A stretch of 64,000 bases of DNA, taken from contig NZ_OY970459.1 in the NCBI RefSeq assembly GCF_963853665.1, positions 4,154,001 to 4,218,000 on the forward strand. Direction: 5' to 3'. The stretch is from Mycobacterium decipiens. Lineage in GTDB: Bacteria; Actinomycetota; Actinomycetes; Mycobacteriales; Mycobacteriaceae. The first letter of the stretch is position 1, and each line of letters begins with the position of its first letter. The translations under genes and the position numbers were made by a program. Below are positions 7,694 to 16,875 of the stretch, piece after piece. Below the pieces are notes generated by a model that had not been told where the DNA came from, ran no database searches, and worked only from the letters and a program-made list of their open reading frames with translations.

Positions 7694-10273
7694 ATGGATG
7701 TGAGCGACGTCAGCCTCACAGACCACCGTGTCAAACGAGGGGAGCTCCGCATCTACCTGGGTGCGGCCCCTGGTGTCGGCAAAACGTACTCCATGCTGGG
7801 GGAAGCGCACCGGCGGTCCGAACGCGGCACCGATGTGGTGGCCGCGGTGATCGAGACGCATGGTCGAGCGAAAACGGCTGCGCTGCTTGAGGGCATCGAG
7901 GTCGTCGGGCCCCGCTACCTCGAGTACCGCGGTGGGAGCTTCCCCGAACTCGACGTGCCGGCCGTGCTGGAACGTCGCCCGCAAGTGGTCCTGGTGGACG
8001 AACTCGCGCACACCAATACACCGGGTAGCAAAAATCACAAGCGGTGGCAGGACGTCGAGGAGCTGCTCGATGCCGGGATCACGGTGATCTCCACCGTCAA
8101 CATCCAACACCTGGAAAGCCTCAACGACGTCGTCGCACAGATCACCGGTATCGAACAAAAGGAGACGATACCGGATTCGGTTGTCCGGCAGGCTTCCCAA
8201 GTCGAGCTCATCGACATCACACCGGAGGCGTTGCGCCGCAGGCTGTCTCACGGCAACGTCTATGCGCCGGAAAAGATCGATGCAGCGCTGTCCAACTATT
8301 TCCGCCGCGGAAATCTGACTGCGCTCAGGGAACTGGCGCTGGTGTGGCTGGCCGATCAAGTGGACACCACTCTGGCCAGATACCGTGCCGAGAACAAGAT
8401 CACCGACACGTGGGAAGCACGCGAGCGCGTCGTGGTGGCTGTTACCGGTGGTTCGGAGTCTGAGACGTTGGTACGGCGGGCATCCCGGATCGCGTCGAAG
8501 TCCAGTGCCGAACTCATGGTGGTGCACGTGATACGCGGTGACGGATTGGCGGGACTGTCTGAGGCCCGGATCAGTAAGATCCGTGAGCTGGCCAGCAGCC
8601 TGGGAGCCTCCGTGCATACGGTCGTTGGTGACGACGTGCCCGGTGCCCTGCTCGATTTCGCCAGAGAGATCAACGCCACACAGCTGGTGATTGGCACATC
8701 TCGGCGTTCGCGATGGGCACGCATCTTCGAGGAGGGCATCGGCCCGGCAATCGTCGAGCGGTCCGGCAAGATCGACGTGCACATGGTCACCCATGAAGAA
8801 TCGAAACGCGGCTTCCGGGCGGCGTCGCTGTCGCCCCGGGAACGGCGGATCACATCCTGGCTGGCGGCCCTGATCGTGCCGACGGTCGTCTGCGCGGCCA
8901 CGGTGACCACACTGGACCGGTTTCTCGACACCAGTGGGGCGAGCGCGCTGTTCTTTGTGGGCGTCCTGGTGGTGGCCCTGCTCGGCGGCGTCGCGCCGGC
9001 CGTGCTGTCGGCCGTGTTATCCAGCCTGTTGTTGAACTACTTCCTGACCACTCCCCGGCACACGTTCACCATCGCCGAACCCGATGCCGCGGTCACCGAG
9101 GTGGTTCTGCTCGTCGTCGCGGTCGCGGTCGCGGTTCTCGTCGATGGTACGGCCAAACGGGCCCGGGAGGCCCGCCGCGCATCCCAGGAGGCCGAGTTGC
9201 TGATCCTGTTCGCGGGGTCGGTGCTGCGCGGCGCGGATCTGGAGACACTGCTCGAACGGGTACGGGAGACCTACGGGCAGCGCGCCGTGAGCATGCTGCG
9301 CGAAGATGCCGACGATGAGCGCAACCGGGGCTACGTCGTCGCCTCGGTCGGCATAGACCCTTGCACCACCATCGATTCCGCTGACACCGCGATCGAGGTC
9401 GGCGACCAAAGTTTCGGGGATTACGGGGAGTTCTGGATGCTGATGGCCGGCAGGAAGCTTTCCGCGCGGGACCGCCGGGTGCTGTCCGCGGTGGCCAAAC
9501 AGGCCGCGGGCTTGGTTAGGCAGCGCGAGCTGGCCGAAGACGCCAGCCGCACCGAAGCTATCGTGCGGGCCGACGAGCTGCGCCGATCGCTGCTCTCCGC
9601 GGTCAGCCACGACCTGCGCACCCCGCTGGCGGCGGCCAAGGTTGCGGTGTCCAGCTTGCGCGCCGCAGATGTCGCCTTCTCCGCAGCGGACACCGCCGAA
9701 TTGCTGGCCACCATCGAGGAGTCCATCGACCAGCTGACCGCACTGGTCGGAAACCTGCTCGATTCGTCGCGGCTGGCCGCCGGCGTGATCCATCCGGAAC
9801 AGCACCGGGTGTACTTGGAGGAAACGGTGCAGCGAGCCTTGGTCAGTATCGGCAAGGGCGCCACCGGCTTTTACCGATCCGCCATCGACCGGGTCAAGGT
9901 CGACGTCGATGACGCCGTGGTGATGGCCGACGCCGGGTTGCTGGAACGGGTGTTGGCCAACCTGATCGACAACGCGCTGCGCTACGCGCCGAACTGTGTG
10001 GTCCGGGTCAACGCCGGGCGAGTGGGCGATCGCGTCCTGATCAACGTCATCGACGAGGGCCCCGGGATTGCGCACGGGACCGAGGAGCAGCTCTTCGAAG
10101 CCTTCCAACGGCTAGGTGATAACGACAACACCACTGGTGTCGGGCTGGGCATGTCGGTGGCGCGCGGTTTCGTCGAGGCCATGGGCGGTACCATCGCCGC
10201 CGGGGACACGCCGGGGGGTGGACTCACCGTCGTGGTGGATCTGGCTGCGCCGCAGGAAAACGGTGAGCAATGA
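7694..10273 (+). CDS. kdpD: KdpD, K+/turgor sensor histidine kinase
   Basis: Sensor kinase of 859 aa controlling kdp expression. Order of domains: N-terminal KdpD domain with a Walker A site (GAAPGVGKT, residues 23-31), a universal-stress-protein-like domain (about 245-370), four closely spaced membrane helices (about 400-500), a GAF-like segment, then HisKA with His639 in SAVSHDLRTPLA and an ATPase domain with NLIDNALRYAP and GVGLGMSVARG. The ATG at 7694 is used. GTG 7685 and TTG 7682 are alternatives. It starts 16 bases after kdpC, so kdpDE appears to belong to the same transcription unit as kdpFABC. In M. tuberculosis kdpDE is divergent from kdpFABC. Confidence 0.95.
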   Translation: MDVSDVSLTDHRVKRGELRIYLGAAPGVGKTYSMLGEAHRRSERGTDVVAAVIETHGRAKTAALLEGIEVVGPRYLEYRGGSFPELDVPAVLERRPQVVLVDELAHTNTPGSKNHKRWQDVEELLDAGITVISTVNIQHLESLNDVVAQITGIEQKETIPDSVVRQASQVELIDITPEALRRRLSHGNVYAPEKIDAALSNYFRRGNLTALRELALVWLADQVDTTLARYRAENKITDTWEARERVVVAVTGGSESETLVRRASRIASKSSAELMVVHVIRGDGLAGLSEARISKIRELASSLGASVHTVVGDDVPGALLDFAREINATQLVIGTSRRSRWARIFEEGIGPAIVERSGKIDVHMVTHEESKRGFRAASLSPRERRITSWLAALIVPTVVCAATVTTLDRFLDTSGASALFFVGVLVVALLGGVAPAVLSAVLSSLLLNYFLTTPRHTFTIAEPDAAVTEVVLLVVAVAVAVLVDGTAKRAREARRASQEAELLILFAGSVLRGADLETLLERVRETYGQRAVSMLREDADDERNRGYVVASVGIDPCTTIDSADTAIEVGDQSFGDYGEFWMLMAGRKLSARDRRVLSAVAKQAAGLVRQRELAEDASRTEAIVRADELRRSLLSAVSHDLRTPLAAAKVAVSSLRAADVAFSAADTAELLATIEESIDQLTALVGNLLDSSRLAAGVIHPEQHRVYLEETVQRALVSIGKGATGFYRSAIDRVKVDVDDAVVMADAGLLERVLANLIDNALRYAPNCVVRVNAGRVGDRVLINVIDEGPGIAHGTEEQLFEAFQRLGDNDNTTGVGLGMSVARGFVEAMGGTIAAGDTPGGGLTVVVDLAAPQENGEQ

Positions 10274-10322
10274 CCCGCGACCGCGACGACGCAGAGCGCA
10301 GCGACAAGGAGAAGCGGCGCAA

Positions 10323-11003
10323 GTGACCCGGGTACTGGTGATCGACGACGAGCCGCACATCCTGCGCGCGCTGAGCATCAACCTCACGGTGCGCGGCTAC
10401 GAGGTCATCACCGCCTCGACGGGTGCGGGTGCGTTGCGCGCCGCCGCCGAGCATCCCCCCGACGTGGTGATCCTCGACCTGGGCTTGCCGGACATATCGG
10501 GTATCGACGTGCTCGGCGGTCTGCGTGGCTGGTTGACGGCACCGGTGATCGTGTTGTCGGCGCGTACCGATTCGTCGGACAAGGTCCAGGCCCTCGACGC
10601 GGGCGCCGACGACTACGTGACGAAACCATTTGGCATGGACGAGTTTCTGGCCCGGCTACGCGCCGCGGTGCGGCGCAATACCGCGACCTCCGAGGTGGAT
10701 CAACCGGCGATCGAAACCGATTCGTTCACCGTCGATCTGGCCGCTAAGAAGGTCATCAAGGACGGTGCCGAAGTGCATCTCACCCCGACCGAGTGGGGCA
10801 TGCTCGAGGTGCTGGTCCGCAACCGCGGCAAATTGGTCGGGCGCGGCGAGCTCCTCAAAGAGGTGTGGGGACCGGCGTATGCCACCGAAACCCATTACCT
10901 GCGGGTATATCTGGCGCAACTGCGGCGCAAACTGGAAGATGACCCGTCTCACCCCAAACACCTGTTGACCGAATCGGGGATGGGCTACCGCTTCGAAGCC
11001 TAA
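10323..11003 (+). CDS. kdpE: KdpE, OmpR-family response regulator of the kdp operon
   Basis: Response regulator (226 aa) that receives phosphate from KdpD and activates kdpFABC. The receiver domain shows VIDDEPHILRAL, the phospho-acceptor Asp52 in VVILDLGLPD and the Lys of VTKPFG. The C-terminal winged helix ends SGMGYRFEA. The start is GTG 10323, with AAGGAG about ten bases upstream, and the resulting protein aligns end to end with M. tuberculosis KdpE (226 aa). The open frame runs on upstream into kdpD, but that part has no homology and is not used. The gap to kdpD is 49 bases. Confidence 0.95.
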   Translation: MTRVLVIDDEPHILRALSINLTVRGYEVITASTGAGALRAAAEHPPDVVILDLGLPDISGIDVLGGLRGWLTAPVIVLSARTDSSDKVQALDAGADDYVTKPFGMDEFLARLRAAVRRNTATSEVDQPAIETDSFTVDLAAKKVIKDGAEVHLTPTEWGMLEVLVRNRGKLVGRGELLKEVWGPAYATETHYLRVYLAQLRRKLEDDPSHPKHLLTESGMGYRFEA

Positions 11004-11223
11004 ATTGTCCCCGGTGTAACCGATCACCCCGCCGAGACACTGCGCCAACTGGGAAGTTTGACAGCGCCAGCCCGCCGCGTCGTAAACTATGGAAAGACGG
11101 TCGTGCCTTCCCGAAGCAGTGCGAAGGTTTGTCCACCTACGCCTCATCGCCGCGGCTCAGGCACAAGTTGTGATTTTTGCCTGGAATCCGTTGTGTTGAT
11201 TCACCGTTATACCCGGAGTCGAA

Positions 11224-11604
11224 ATGAAGTTGAAGCTTGCTCGCCTTGGCGTTGCGATATTGGGTTGTACTGCGGCGCTTGTGTTTCCTACCGCGGTTGC
11301 CAGCGCTGATCCGCCCGACCCGCATCAGCCGGACATGACGAAGGGCTACTGCCCGGGCGGCCGATGGGGATTCGGCGACTTGGCCGTCTGCGACGGCGAG
11401 AAGTACCCGGACGGGTCGTTTTGGCACCAGTGGATGCAAAGATGGATTATCGGTCCGCAGTTTTACTACGACTGCGTCGGCGGCGACGAACCCCTCCCGG
11501 GCCCGCCACCGCCGGGTGGTTGCGACGGGGCAATTCCGCCCGCGCCGCCTGCCCCGTCCGACCAGCCTGCCCCGCCCGCGCCGCCCGCCCCGCCCGCAAC
11601 CTGA
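11224..11604 (+). CDS. Small secreted proline-rich protein, unknown function
   Basis: The 126-aa product has a clear Sec signal peptide (basic MKLKLARLG, hydrophobic core, cleavage expected after VASA, about residue 28). The mature part begins DPPDPHQPD, contains the cysteine-bearing segments YCPGGRWGFGDLAVCDGE and YYDCVGG, and ends in a low-complexity APPAPPAPP tail. Mycobacteria encode several secreted proteins of this shape, conserved but without known role. The four Cys suggest two disulfides. The ribosome-binding site (GGAG) is modest. The gene sits alone, converging on the ESX-like pair on the other strand. Confidence 0.82.
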   Translation: MKLKLARLGVAILGCTAALVFPTAVASADPPDPHQPDMTKGYCPGGRWGFGDLAVCDGEKYPDGSFWHQWMQRWIIGPQFYYDCVGGDEPLPGPPPPGGCDGAIPPAPPAPSDQPAPPAPPAPPAT

Positions 11605-11637
11605 CTGCGGAGGCGATCGCCGGGGTAGTGAGATCGG

Positions 11638-12930
11638 TCACCTGGCCTTGGGGCGGTAGATGTTGAGGGGTTGGTTCTTACCCTCACTGATCGTTGTGTA
11701 GCCACTTCCATCCGGATGGAAGGCGATCGCCTCGCCCTGTTTCTCATTGGGTTTGGGCCCGGTAACTGGCTTCTCGTCCATCGCCGTCCAGACGTCCTGC
11801 GACGGGTCCCGATCCCACAGCAGGACTTTGCCGTAGGTGCGGACAGCGATTTGTGAGCCGTCTGGTGATATGTCGGCGCCGGTCACCGCGGACGACCCGC
11901 CCGGTGGCAACTGCAGCGTTCCAACCTTCTGAACTGTTGTGGTGCTTCCGCTTTCCAAATCGCCGGACACCCGATAGATTGCCGGGTTGCCGTCATAGTT
12001 TTTCTCGATGATCAGCATGTCACCCGTGTGCGGGTCGACCATGAACGCCTCGGCATCGCGCGGGCCATCGGGATATTTCAGAGTAAACGTCGCGACGTCA
12101 CTAAGCTTTGCGTTCGTTGGGTTCGCTGCGGTACCAGTCACAGTCGGCTCCTCGATGCGGTGAATTGTCACCCCCCCGTTCCGCGAGTGCCCATTGTCGC
12201 CGATATCGGCGACATAAAGATATGACTTGCCCGGCTCGGGTCCGGGACCGATCGAGATGTCCTCTATGTCCTTTGCCTTTACCCCTTTGAGTTCGTAGGT
12301 GCCCAGCGTTGCACCCGTCCGGGCGTCGATGGCGTAGATTCGCGCCCCGTCCCCGGAATCGTTGTGTACCCAAACCACATTCGGATTTTTCTTGCTATAC
12401 ACGATTCCGGAGATCTCGCCCAGCTTCGGATCTTTGACGGGCCCGCCTTGCGAATGCTCAAGTGTTTTGTCACGGGCCGAATCGGTCGCCTTCTTCCCCG
12501 GAGTAACCGGTGTAACCGGATCGGCCGGCTTGGTGGGGGGAGTAGGGAAAAGCGGGCGTCCAAACAGCTTTTCGAACGGAGCGTTGATCAAATCCAGCAC
12601 GGGCCGCGCCGGACAACTCAAAGCGGAGACTGAGCCATTCGAGCCAAATTGATAGCGTTTCAAACCTTCACCGAAAGCCTGGTCGGCTTTGGTATAGATC
12701 TCGGCTGCGGCGGCCATACTGGTGCCCGTCTTGGTCAACGCGGCTTTGACACCGGGCAACCCCTCGGCTACTTGTGATTCGATGCGAGGCATCGTCGCGT
12801 TGATCGCTGCGGATATCCGATCCGATCCGGTCGCGGCGATCGGCGCCGGGGGCGTCGGGAAGGTAAGACCGGCAAGTCTGGTCCCAGCGGCACTCAGGCG
12901 TGAGGAGTCGACGACAAGTGTTTCAGGCAA
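11638..12930 (-). CDS. EspC-like type VII secretion substrate fused to a beta-propeller domain
   Basis: I call a TTG start at 12930, preceded by AGAAAGGA at a good distance, giving 430 aa. The longer open frame upstream would overlap the next gene and is unsupported. Residues 1-100 form an Ala-rich helical hairpin of the EspC/DUF2580 kind and contain a YxxxD motif (Y79, D83), the general export signal of type VII substrates. A Pro-rich linker (about 125-155) follows. The remaining 270 residues have repeated strand motifs such as EISGIVYSKKNPNVVWVHND and YLYVADIGDN, typical of a secreted beta-propeller with a possible esterase, lactonase or phytase-like fold. No catalytic assignment is possible. 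Lies 56 bases downstream of another ESX-like gene and is probably co-transcribed with it. Confidence 0.75.
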   Translation of the reverse strand: MPETLVVDSSRLSAAGTRLAGLTFPTPPAPIAATGSDRISAAINATMPRIESQVAEGLPGVKAALTKTGTSMAAAAEIYTKADQAFGEGLKRYQFGSNGSVSALSCPARPVLDLINAPFEKLFGRPLFPTPPTKPADPVTPVTPGKKATDSARDKTLEHSQGGPVKDPKLGEISGIVYSKKNPNVVWVHNDSGDGARIYAIDARTGATLGTYELKGVKAKDIEDISIGPGPEPGKSYLYVADIGDNGHSRNGGVTIHRIEEPTVTGTAANPTNAKLSDVATFTLKYPDGPRDAEAFMVDPHTGDMLIIEKNYDGNPAIYRVSGDLESGSTTTVQKVGTLQLPPGGSSAVTGADISPDGSQIAVRTYGKVLLWDRDPSQDVWTAMDEKPVTGPKPNEKQGEAIAFHPDGSGYTTISEGKNQPLNIYRPKAR

Positions 12931-12986
12931 CGCGAAATCCTTTCTGTACGTTTCGTATTGAGCGAATTGACCTGATGCGCCCAGGC

Positions 12987-15149
12987 TCAGGACGCGGCCG
13001 ACAGGGCGCTGTTGAGCAACCCGACCACGCAGTGCCAGTACAGCCAGTCGGCGACGGCCCCGCGTTGGCTTTCCGGGTCGGCCGCGGTGTAGGCCTGGTG
13101 CAAGGCGAGTCGTTGGCAGTGGGCGGTAAACGCCCGGAACGCCCGCAGGTGCGCAACCTCTCGACCGGTAGCGGTGCTGGTCATCGGTTTCATCAGCTGA
13201 AACCACAGCATGTGCAACTCATCGTCGGGCGGATATTCATCGACCGGTGCCGGCGGCAACAGGTCGGTCAACCGCAGCTCATCGGTGTCTGCCAGCGCCG
13301 CCGCCGCCGCGGGATTCACCACCTGCAGCCGTGACCGGCCGATCATTTTTCCGCTCGGCGGGATGTCGTCCGGTTCCAGCACGACCTTGGCCGCGCCCGG
13401 ATCGGAGTTGGCCAACTGTTCGGCGGTACCGATCACCGCCCGCAGTTTCAAGTCGTGGTGGGCCGCCCAGCACTGCACGGCCAACAGCGGGTAGGTCGCA
13501 AACCGCGCCATCTCGTCGACGGGGATCACCTGGTCGGCGCTGGCCATGTACACCTTGTTCGGAAGCTGCACCTCGTCGGGTATGTAGGCCAAGCCATAAC
13601 TGTTGGCCACGACGATCTCACCGTCGGTGGTCACCGCGGTGATCCAGAAGAATCCGTAGTCACCCTCGTTGCCCATGTCCGGCGCGTTCAATGCCGCGGC
13701 GATTCGACGCGCCAACCGCAGCGGATCATTCATGCCACCCGTGCCGGCGCCGCGTGCCGCAATCGCGTCGCGCGCGGCGCGTGCCGCCGATACCGGGACC
13801 AACGGCGACGGGGCGACTGTCCATTGCGACTTCTTCTTGTCCTTGTCGCGCTCCTCGCGTTCGGGCACCCAGGAACGCGGAGCGGGCGCGGTGCGCGCTG
13901 ACGCCGCCCGGGTGGCCGGTGGCGCCGGTGCCCTACCGGCCGCGCGCAGCGGCGCCCGTCCAGACGCGGCACGCGACCCCGTGCCCGACTCCGCCGAAAC
14001 CGAGCGCGCGCTCCCGGCAACCGGACTCGATCCAGCCGACGCCGCCGCACCGGCGGCTGGCGCGCCGCGCGCTGTGCCAGGCGCCGCCGACGTTGCGGAA
14101 TCGTCCGCATGCGCGGGCCCCGACACCGGGGCCCCCTGGTAGCTGGGCGCGGGCGACGCATCGGTTACCGCCGCCGGTCGCACCGCAGGCGCCGGCTCGT
14201 TGGCCGGGGTACCCGGCGTCCACGGCGTTGCGGGATCCACCGGCGTCAACTGCTGATCAGGCGATGACGCCGCCGGAGTCGGCCGTGGGCTCGGCCCCGG
14301 GGTGGGCGTGACCGGAGCCGACGGAACCGGCGACGGCGCCGGGGCGGATGCAACCGGTGCGACCGATGCGACCGGGAGGCCCGGGGTCGGAAACATCGGC
14401 ATGGCGTGGATATCGGGGACAAGCGGCGCACCCGGGGTCGGGAACACCGGGGTGCCCGGCGCCGAAACGGCGGGTGTCGCCGGCATCGGATTGACCGGTG
14501 TTCCCGGGGGGTAGGGCTGCGGTACGGAAGGCGTGGGGTTCGGTGTGGCCGGGGATGGCGACCCCGGGACTGGTACCACCAGCGACGGGATCTCCGGCGT
14601 TGGCGGGATCACCTGGCGCAGCAGGTCCGCAAGAGCATTGTGCGGGGATTGCCAATTCTTCGATGCCAGAACCTGTTCGGCGGTATCGGCGACCAGGCTG
14701 GTATTGGCCGCATGCGTCGCTCGAACCAACGCATCGATTGCGACAGTCCGCTCGTCAGCATCCAGGGTCGGGTCATTCTCCAGGATGCTTATCTCGTATT
14801 GCGCGCCGTCCACATTGTTGCCGATTTCCAATTTGGTTCGCACGATCAACCCGGCGATGTGCTGGTGCCAGGTAATCACGGTGGCCAGATAATCCTGCAG
14901 CGTGCTCATCTGGTTGAGGTTTGCGCCGAGTGCACCGTTAGCGGCGTTGGCGGCGCCCCCCAACCAGATGCCACCGTCGAACACTTCAACCTGCTGGCGC
15001 CGGCTGGTGTCCATTACGTCGGTGACCTTCCGCAGGACCCGGTTGTACTCATGCGCCCGGTCGTAGAAGGTTGCCTCGTCGATTTCCGGCCAGCCGCCCG
15101 GTTCGATCATCCGACCGGCATAGTTGCCGGTCGGCCTCGGAATGCGCAT
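12987..15149 (-). CDS. Large ESX-associated-type protein: WxG helical N-terminus, Pro/Ala-rich middle, Rv3899c-like C-terminal domain
   Basis: Protein of 720 aa. The ATG at 15149 is chosen because GGAAGGAG lies just upstream. The open frame continues 32 codons further without support. Residues 1-180 are helical and include a WLG turn (W62-G64), like the WxG hairpins of type VII secreted proteins. Residues 185-480 are low complexity, rich in Pro, Ala, Thr and Ser. The C-terminal 240 residues, from about [14 protein letters not shown], form a compact conserved domain that, from memory, resembles the M. tuberculosis Rv3899c family of unknown function. No signal peptide is visible. It heads an operon with the EspC-like propeller gene and has no counterpart at this place in M. 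tuberculosis. Confidence 0.75.
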   Translation of the reverse strand: MRIPRPTGNYAGRMIEPGGWPEIDEATFYDRAHEYNRVLRKVTDVMDTSRRQQVEVFDGGIWLGGAANAANGALGANLNQMSTLQDYLATVITWHQHIAGLIVRTKLEIGNNVDGAQYEISILENDPTLDADERTVAIDALVRATHAANTSLVADTAEQVLASKNWQSPHNALADLLRQVIPPTPEIPSLVVPVPGSPSPATPNPTPSVPQPYPPGTPVNPMPATPAVSAPGTPVFPTPGAPLVPDIHAMPMFPTPGLPVASVAPVASAPAPSPVPSAPVTPTPGPSPRPTPAASSPDQQLTPVDPATPWTPGTPANEPAPAVRPAAVTDASPAPSYQGAPVSGPAHADDSATSAAPGTARGAPAAGAAASAGSSPVAGSARSVSAESGTGSRAASGRAPLRAAGRAPAPPATRAASARTAPAPRSWVPEREERDKDKKKSQWTVAPSPLVPVSAARAARDAIAARGAGTGGMNDPLRLARRIAAALNAPDMGNEGDYGFFWITAVTTDGEIVVANSYGLAYIPDEVQLPNKVYMASADQVIPVDEMARFATYPLLAVQCWAAHHDLKLRAVIGTAEQLANSDPGAAKVVLEPDDIPPSGKMIGRSRLQVVNPAAAAALADTDELRLTDLLPPAPVDEYPPDDELHMLWFQLMKPMTSTATGREVAHLRAFRAFTAHCQRLALHQAYTAADPESQRGAVADWLYWHCVVGLLNSALSAAS

Positions 15150-15291
15150 CGCCACTCTCCTTCCAATAGCAGCCAGGCCGCATCGACGAGACCCATTCGG
15201 TCGGTACCTACCGTGGATCGTTGGTCCGGCGCGCATGTTGCACATCCGGTGCGCCGACCGGGAATAAAATTATCAATCGCTTGTTTATATA

Positions 15292-15308
15292 CACTAGCGT
15301 AGCTAGTG
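15292..15308. promoter_or_regulatory. Perfect palindrome in the promoter region of the ESX-like operon
   Basis: CACTAGC and GCTAGTG form a perfect 7-bp inverted repeat around GTA, in a noticeably AT-rich stretch (about 15265-15310), 143 bases upstream of the 720-aa gene. Only that minus-strand operon could be controlled from here, because ppx ends convergently upstream. It may be an operator. No regulator can be named. Confidence 0.35.
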
Positions 15309-15409
15309 GGGATCAAGCGGATGAAATCTTTGTCCTCCGATCGGTGGACACGGTCAGCCATCTTGGGACCTGACGTCACCCGAGTTGGGACGCGGGTGGC
15401 GGCCGTGAC

Positions 15410-16381
15410 CTACCCGGCCAGTGACAACGCGATGCCGTCCAGAATGTCGTGTTCGCTGACGGTCAGCTCACCGATGCCTGCCCGGTCCCGCAGTTCGCGC
15501 GCCAACTCCTCGACCACGATCGCGCCACCGCCGATCACGTCGGCCCGGCCCACGTGCATCGGCGGCAGCGCAGCACGTTGGGATCGCGTCATTCCGACCA
15601 GCCGTTCACACACCGTCTGCAACTCGCTGCCGGGTACCCGGGAAAGGTGAATGGCCGCAGCGTCATACGTCGTCATGGAATGAGCGAGCGCGGACAACGT
15701 CGTCATCGTTCCGGCCAACCCGACCCAGGTCCGGGCCCGTTCGACGGGCACCGCGCGAAATGCGGGCGCCAGACGCTCGCGGACCAGCCGGCGGGCCGCG
15801 GCCACTTCCTGCCGAGTCGGCGGGTCGGAGTGCAAACAGCGTTCGGTCAGCCGTACGCAGCCGATGTCCGCCGAGTAGCTCGCGATTACCCCGTTGTCAG
15901 CCAGGTCCTCGCCCAGCACGATCTCGGTGGAGCCGCCGCCCAAGTCCACGACCACGAAAGGCGCACCGGCGCTGCTTAACTCGCCGACCGCTCCACGGAA
16001 AGACAACTCGGCCTCCTCGGCGCCGGTGATCACCTCCGCGGCCGAGCCGGGGAGCACGGCGCCCAACACGTCGGCCGTCATCTCAAAGAAGACGTCGCGA
16101 TTAACCACATCGCGGGCGGCCGAGGTGGCTACCATCCGCACCCGCTCGACACCATGAAACCTCAGCAGTTCGGCGTAGTCGGCCAGGGCGGCCCGGGCCC
16201 GGGCGATCGCTTCCGGCGCGAATTGACCCGTGGCGTCGACTCCCTGACCCAAGCGCACGATCCGTGTCTCGCGATGCAAATCGTGGCGCCGCCCGCCCGC
16301 CAAGCCGGCTGCCAAGTCGGCGATCAGCAAGCGAATCGAGTTGGTACCGCAGTCGATCGCAGCGACCCGGATCATCGCCAC
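15410..16381 (-). CDS. ppx: Exopolyphosphatase / guanosine pentaphosphate phosphohydrolase (Ppx/GppA), Rv1026-like
   Basis: Member of the actin-like ASKHA Ppx/GppA family (323 aa), which removes terminal phosphate from polyphosphate or converts pppGpp to ppGpp. N-terminal phosphate-binding loop AAIDCGTNSIRLLIAD and the second loop VVDLGGGSTEIVLG are intact, as is the catalytic Glu region TGAEEAELSFRG. Length and sequence match the single-domain M. tuberculosis Rv1026 (319 aa). The GTG at 16381 (or ATG at 16375) overlaps the end of the DUF501 gene, so the two are translationally coupled. Confidence 0.94.
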   Translation of the reverse strand: MAMIRVAAIDCGTNSIRLLIADLAAGLAGGRRHDLHRETRIVRLGQGVDATGQFAPEAIARARAALADYAELLRFHGVERVRMVATSAARDVVNRDVFFEMTADVLGAVLPGSAAEVITGAEEAELSFRGAVGELSSAGAPFVVVDLGGGSTEIVLGEDLADNGVIASYSADIGCVRLTERCLHSDPPTRQEVAAARRLVRERLAPAFRAVPVERARTWVGLAGTMTTLSALAHSMTTYDAAAIHLSRVPGSELQTVCERLVGMTRSQRAALPPMHVGRADVIGGGAIVVEELARELRDRAGIGELTVSEHDILDGIALSLAG

Positions 16382-16875
16382 TGCCCAACCACCAGGGTCG
16401 CGGACCCCTCCAGGTCCAGACCGGGCTCGGCGGCCAGTAACGCCAGCGCCTCATCACCGAACGGGTTCAGCCCGGGGCCTTTGGCCAGCGAATGCGCGAT
16501 CAGCACATGCAGGCACTTGACCCGATCGGGCATCCCGCCGGCGGAAACCGTGGTGCCGAGCGACTCGATTGCGTCCCGCTCAACCAGATACGACTCGTGC
16601 GCCCGCCGATAGGCGACGGCCAACTCGGCGTCCTGGCGCAACCGCTCGGTCATCTCGCGCATCAGTCCAGTGGTCTCCAGCCTGCTGGCCGCCGCGGTCA
16701 GCGTCGGATGCGTCAGGTAGTACAACGTCGGGAACGGCGTTCCGTCCGGAAGTCTCGGCGCGGTCTTCACCACGCCGGGCTCACCGTTGGGACAGCGATA
16801 GGCGATCTCAAGCACGCCGCGGGGAGCGCGGCCGAGCTGGCGCGCGACCACCTCCAGATCGGCACGATCAACCAC
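16372..16875 (-). CDS. DUF501 protein (Rv1025-like), unknown function
   Basis: A 167-aa protein matching the DUF501 family, conserved in actinobacteria between ftsB-like and ppx genes. Typical segments are VLEIAYRCPNGEPGVVKTAPRL, PFPTLYYLTHP and GMPDRVKCLHVLIAHSL, with a conserved Cys and His in the last (the first segment is cited only by its ends VLEIAYRCPNG and KTAPRL). No enzymatic role is established. Its GTG start overlaps the end of the FtsB-like gene by 8 bases and its stop overlaps ppx by 10, so all three are one operon. Confidence 0.92.
   Translation of the reverse strand: MVDRADLEVVARQLGRAPRGVLEIAYRCPNGEPGVVKTAPRLPDGTPFPTLYYLTHPTLTAAASRLETTGLMREMTERLRQDAELAVAYRRAHESYLVERDAIESLGTTVSAGGMPDRVKCLHVLIAHSLAKGPGLNPFGDEALALLAAEPGLDLEGSATLVVGQWR

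Noticed and set aside
11447..11641. Minus-strand frames opposite the secreted protein, rich in Gly-Ala-Gly repeats
   Set aside because: They mirror the PPAPP repeat on the plus strand; no ribosome-binding site and no family features.
13730..14550. Possible tandem repeats in the 720-aa gene's low-complexity middle
   Set aside because: Pro/Ala/Thr-rich and repetitive in look, but I find no exact repeating unit that would count as a DNA repeat array.
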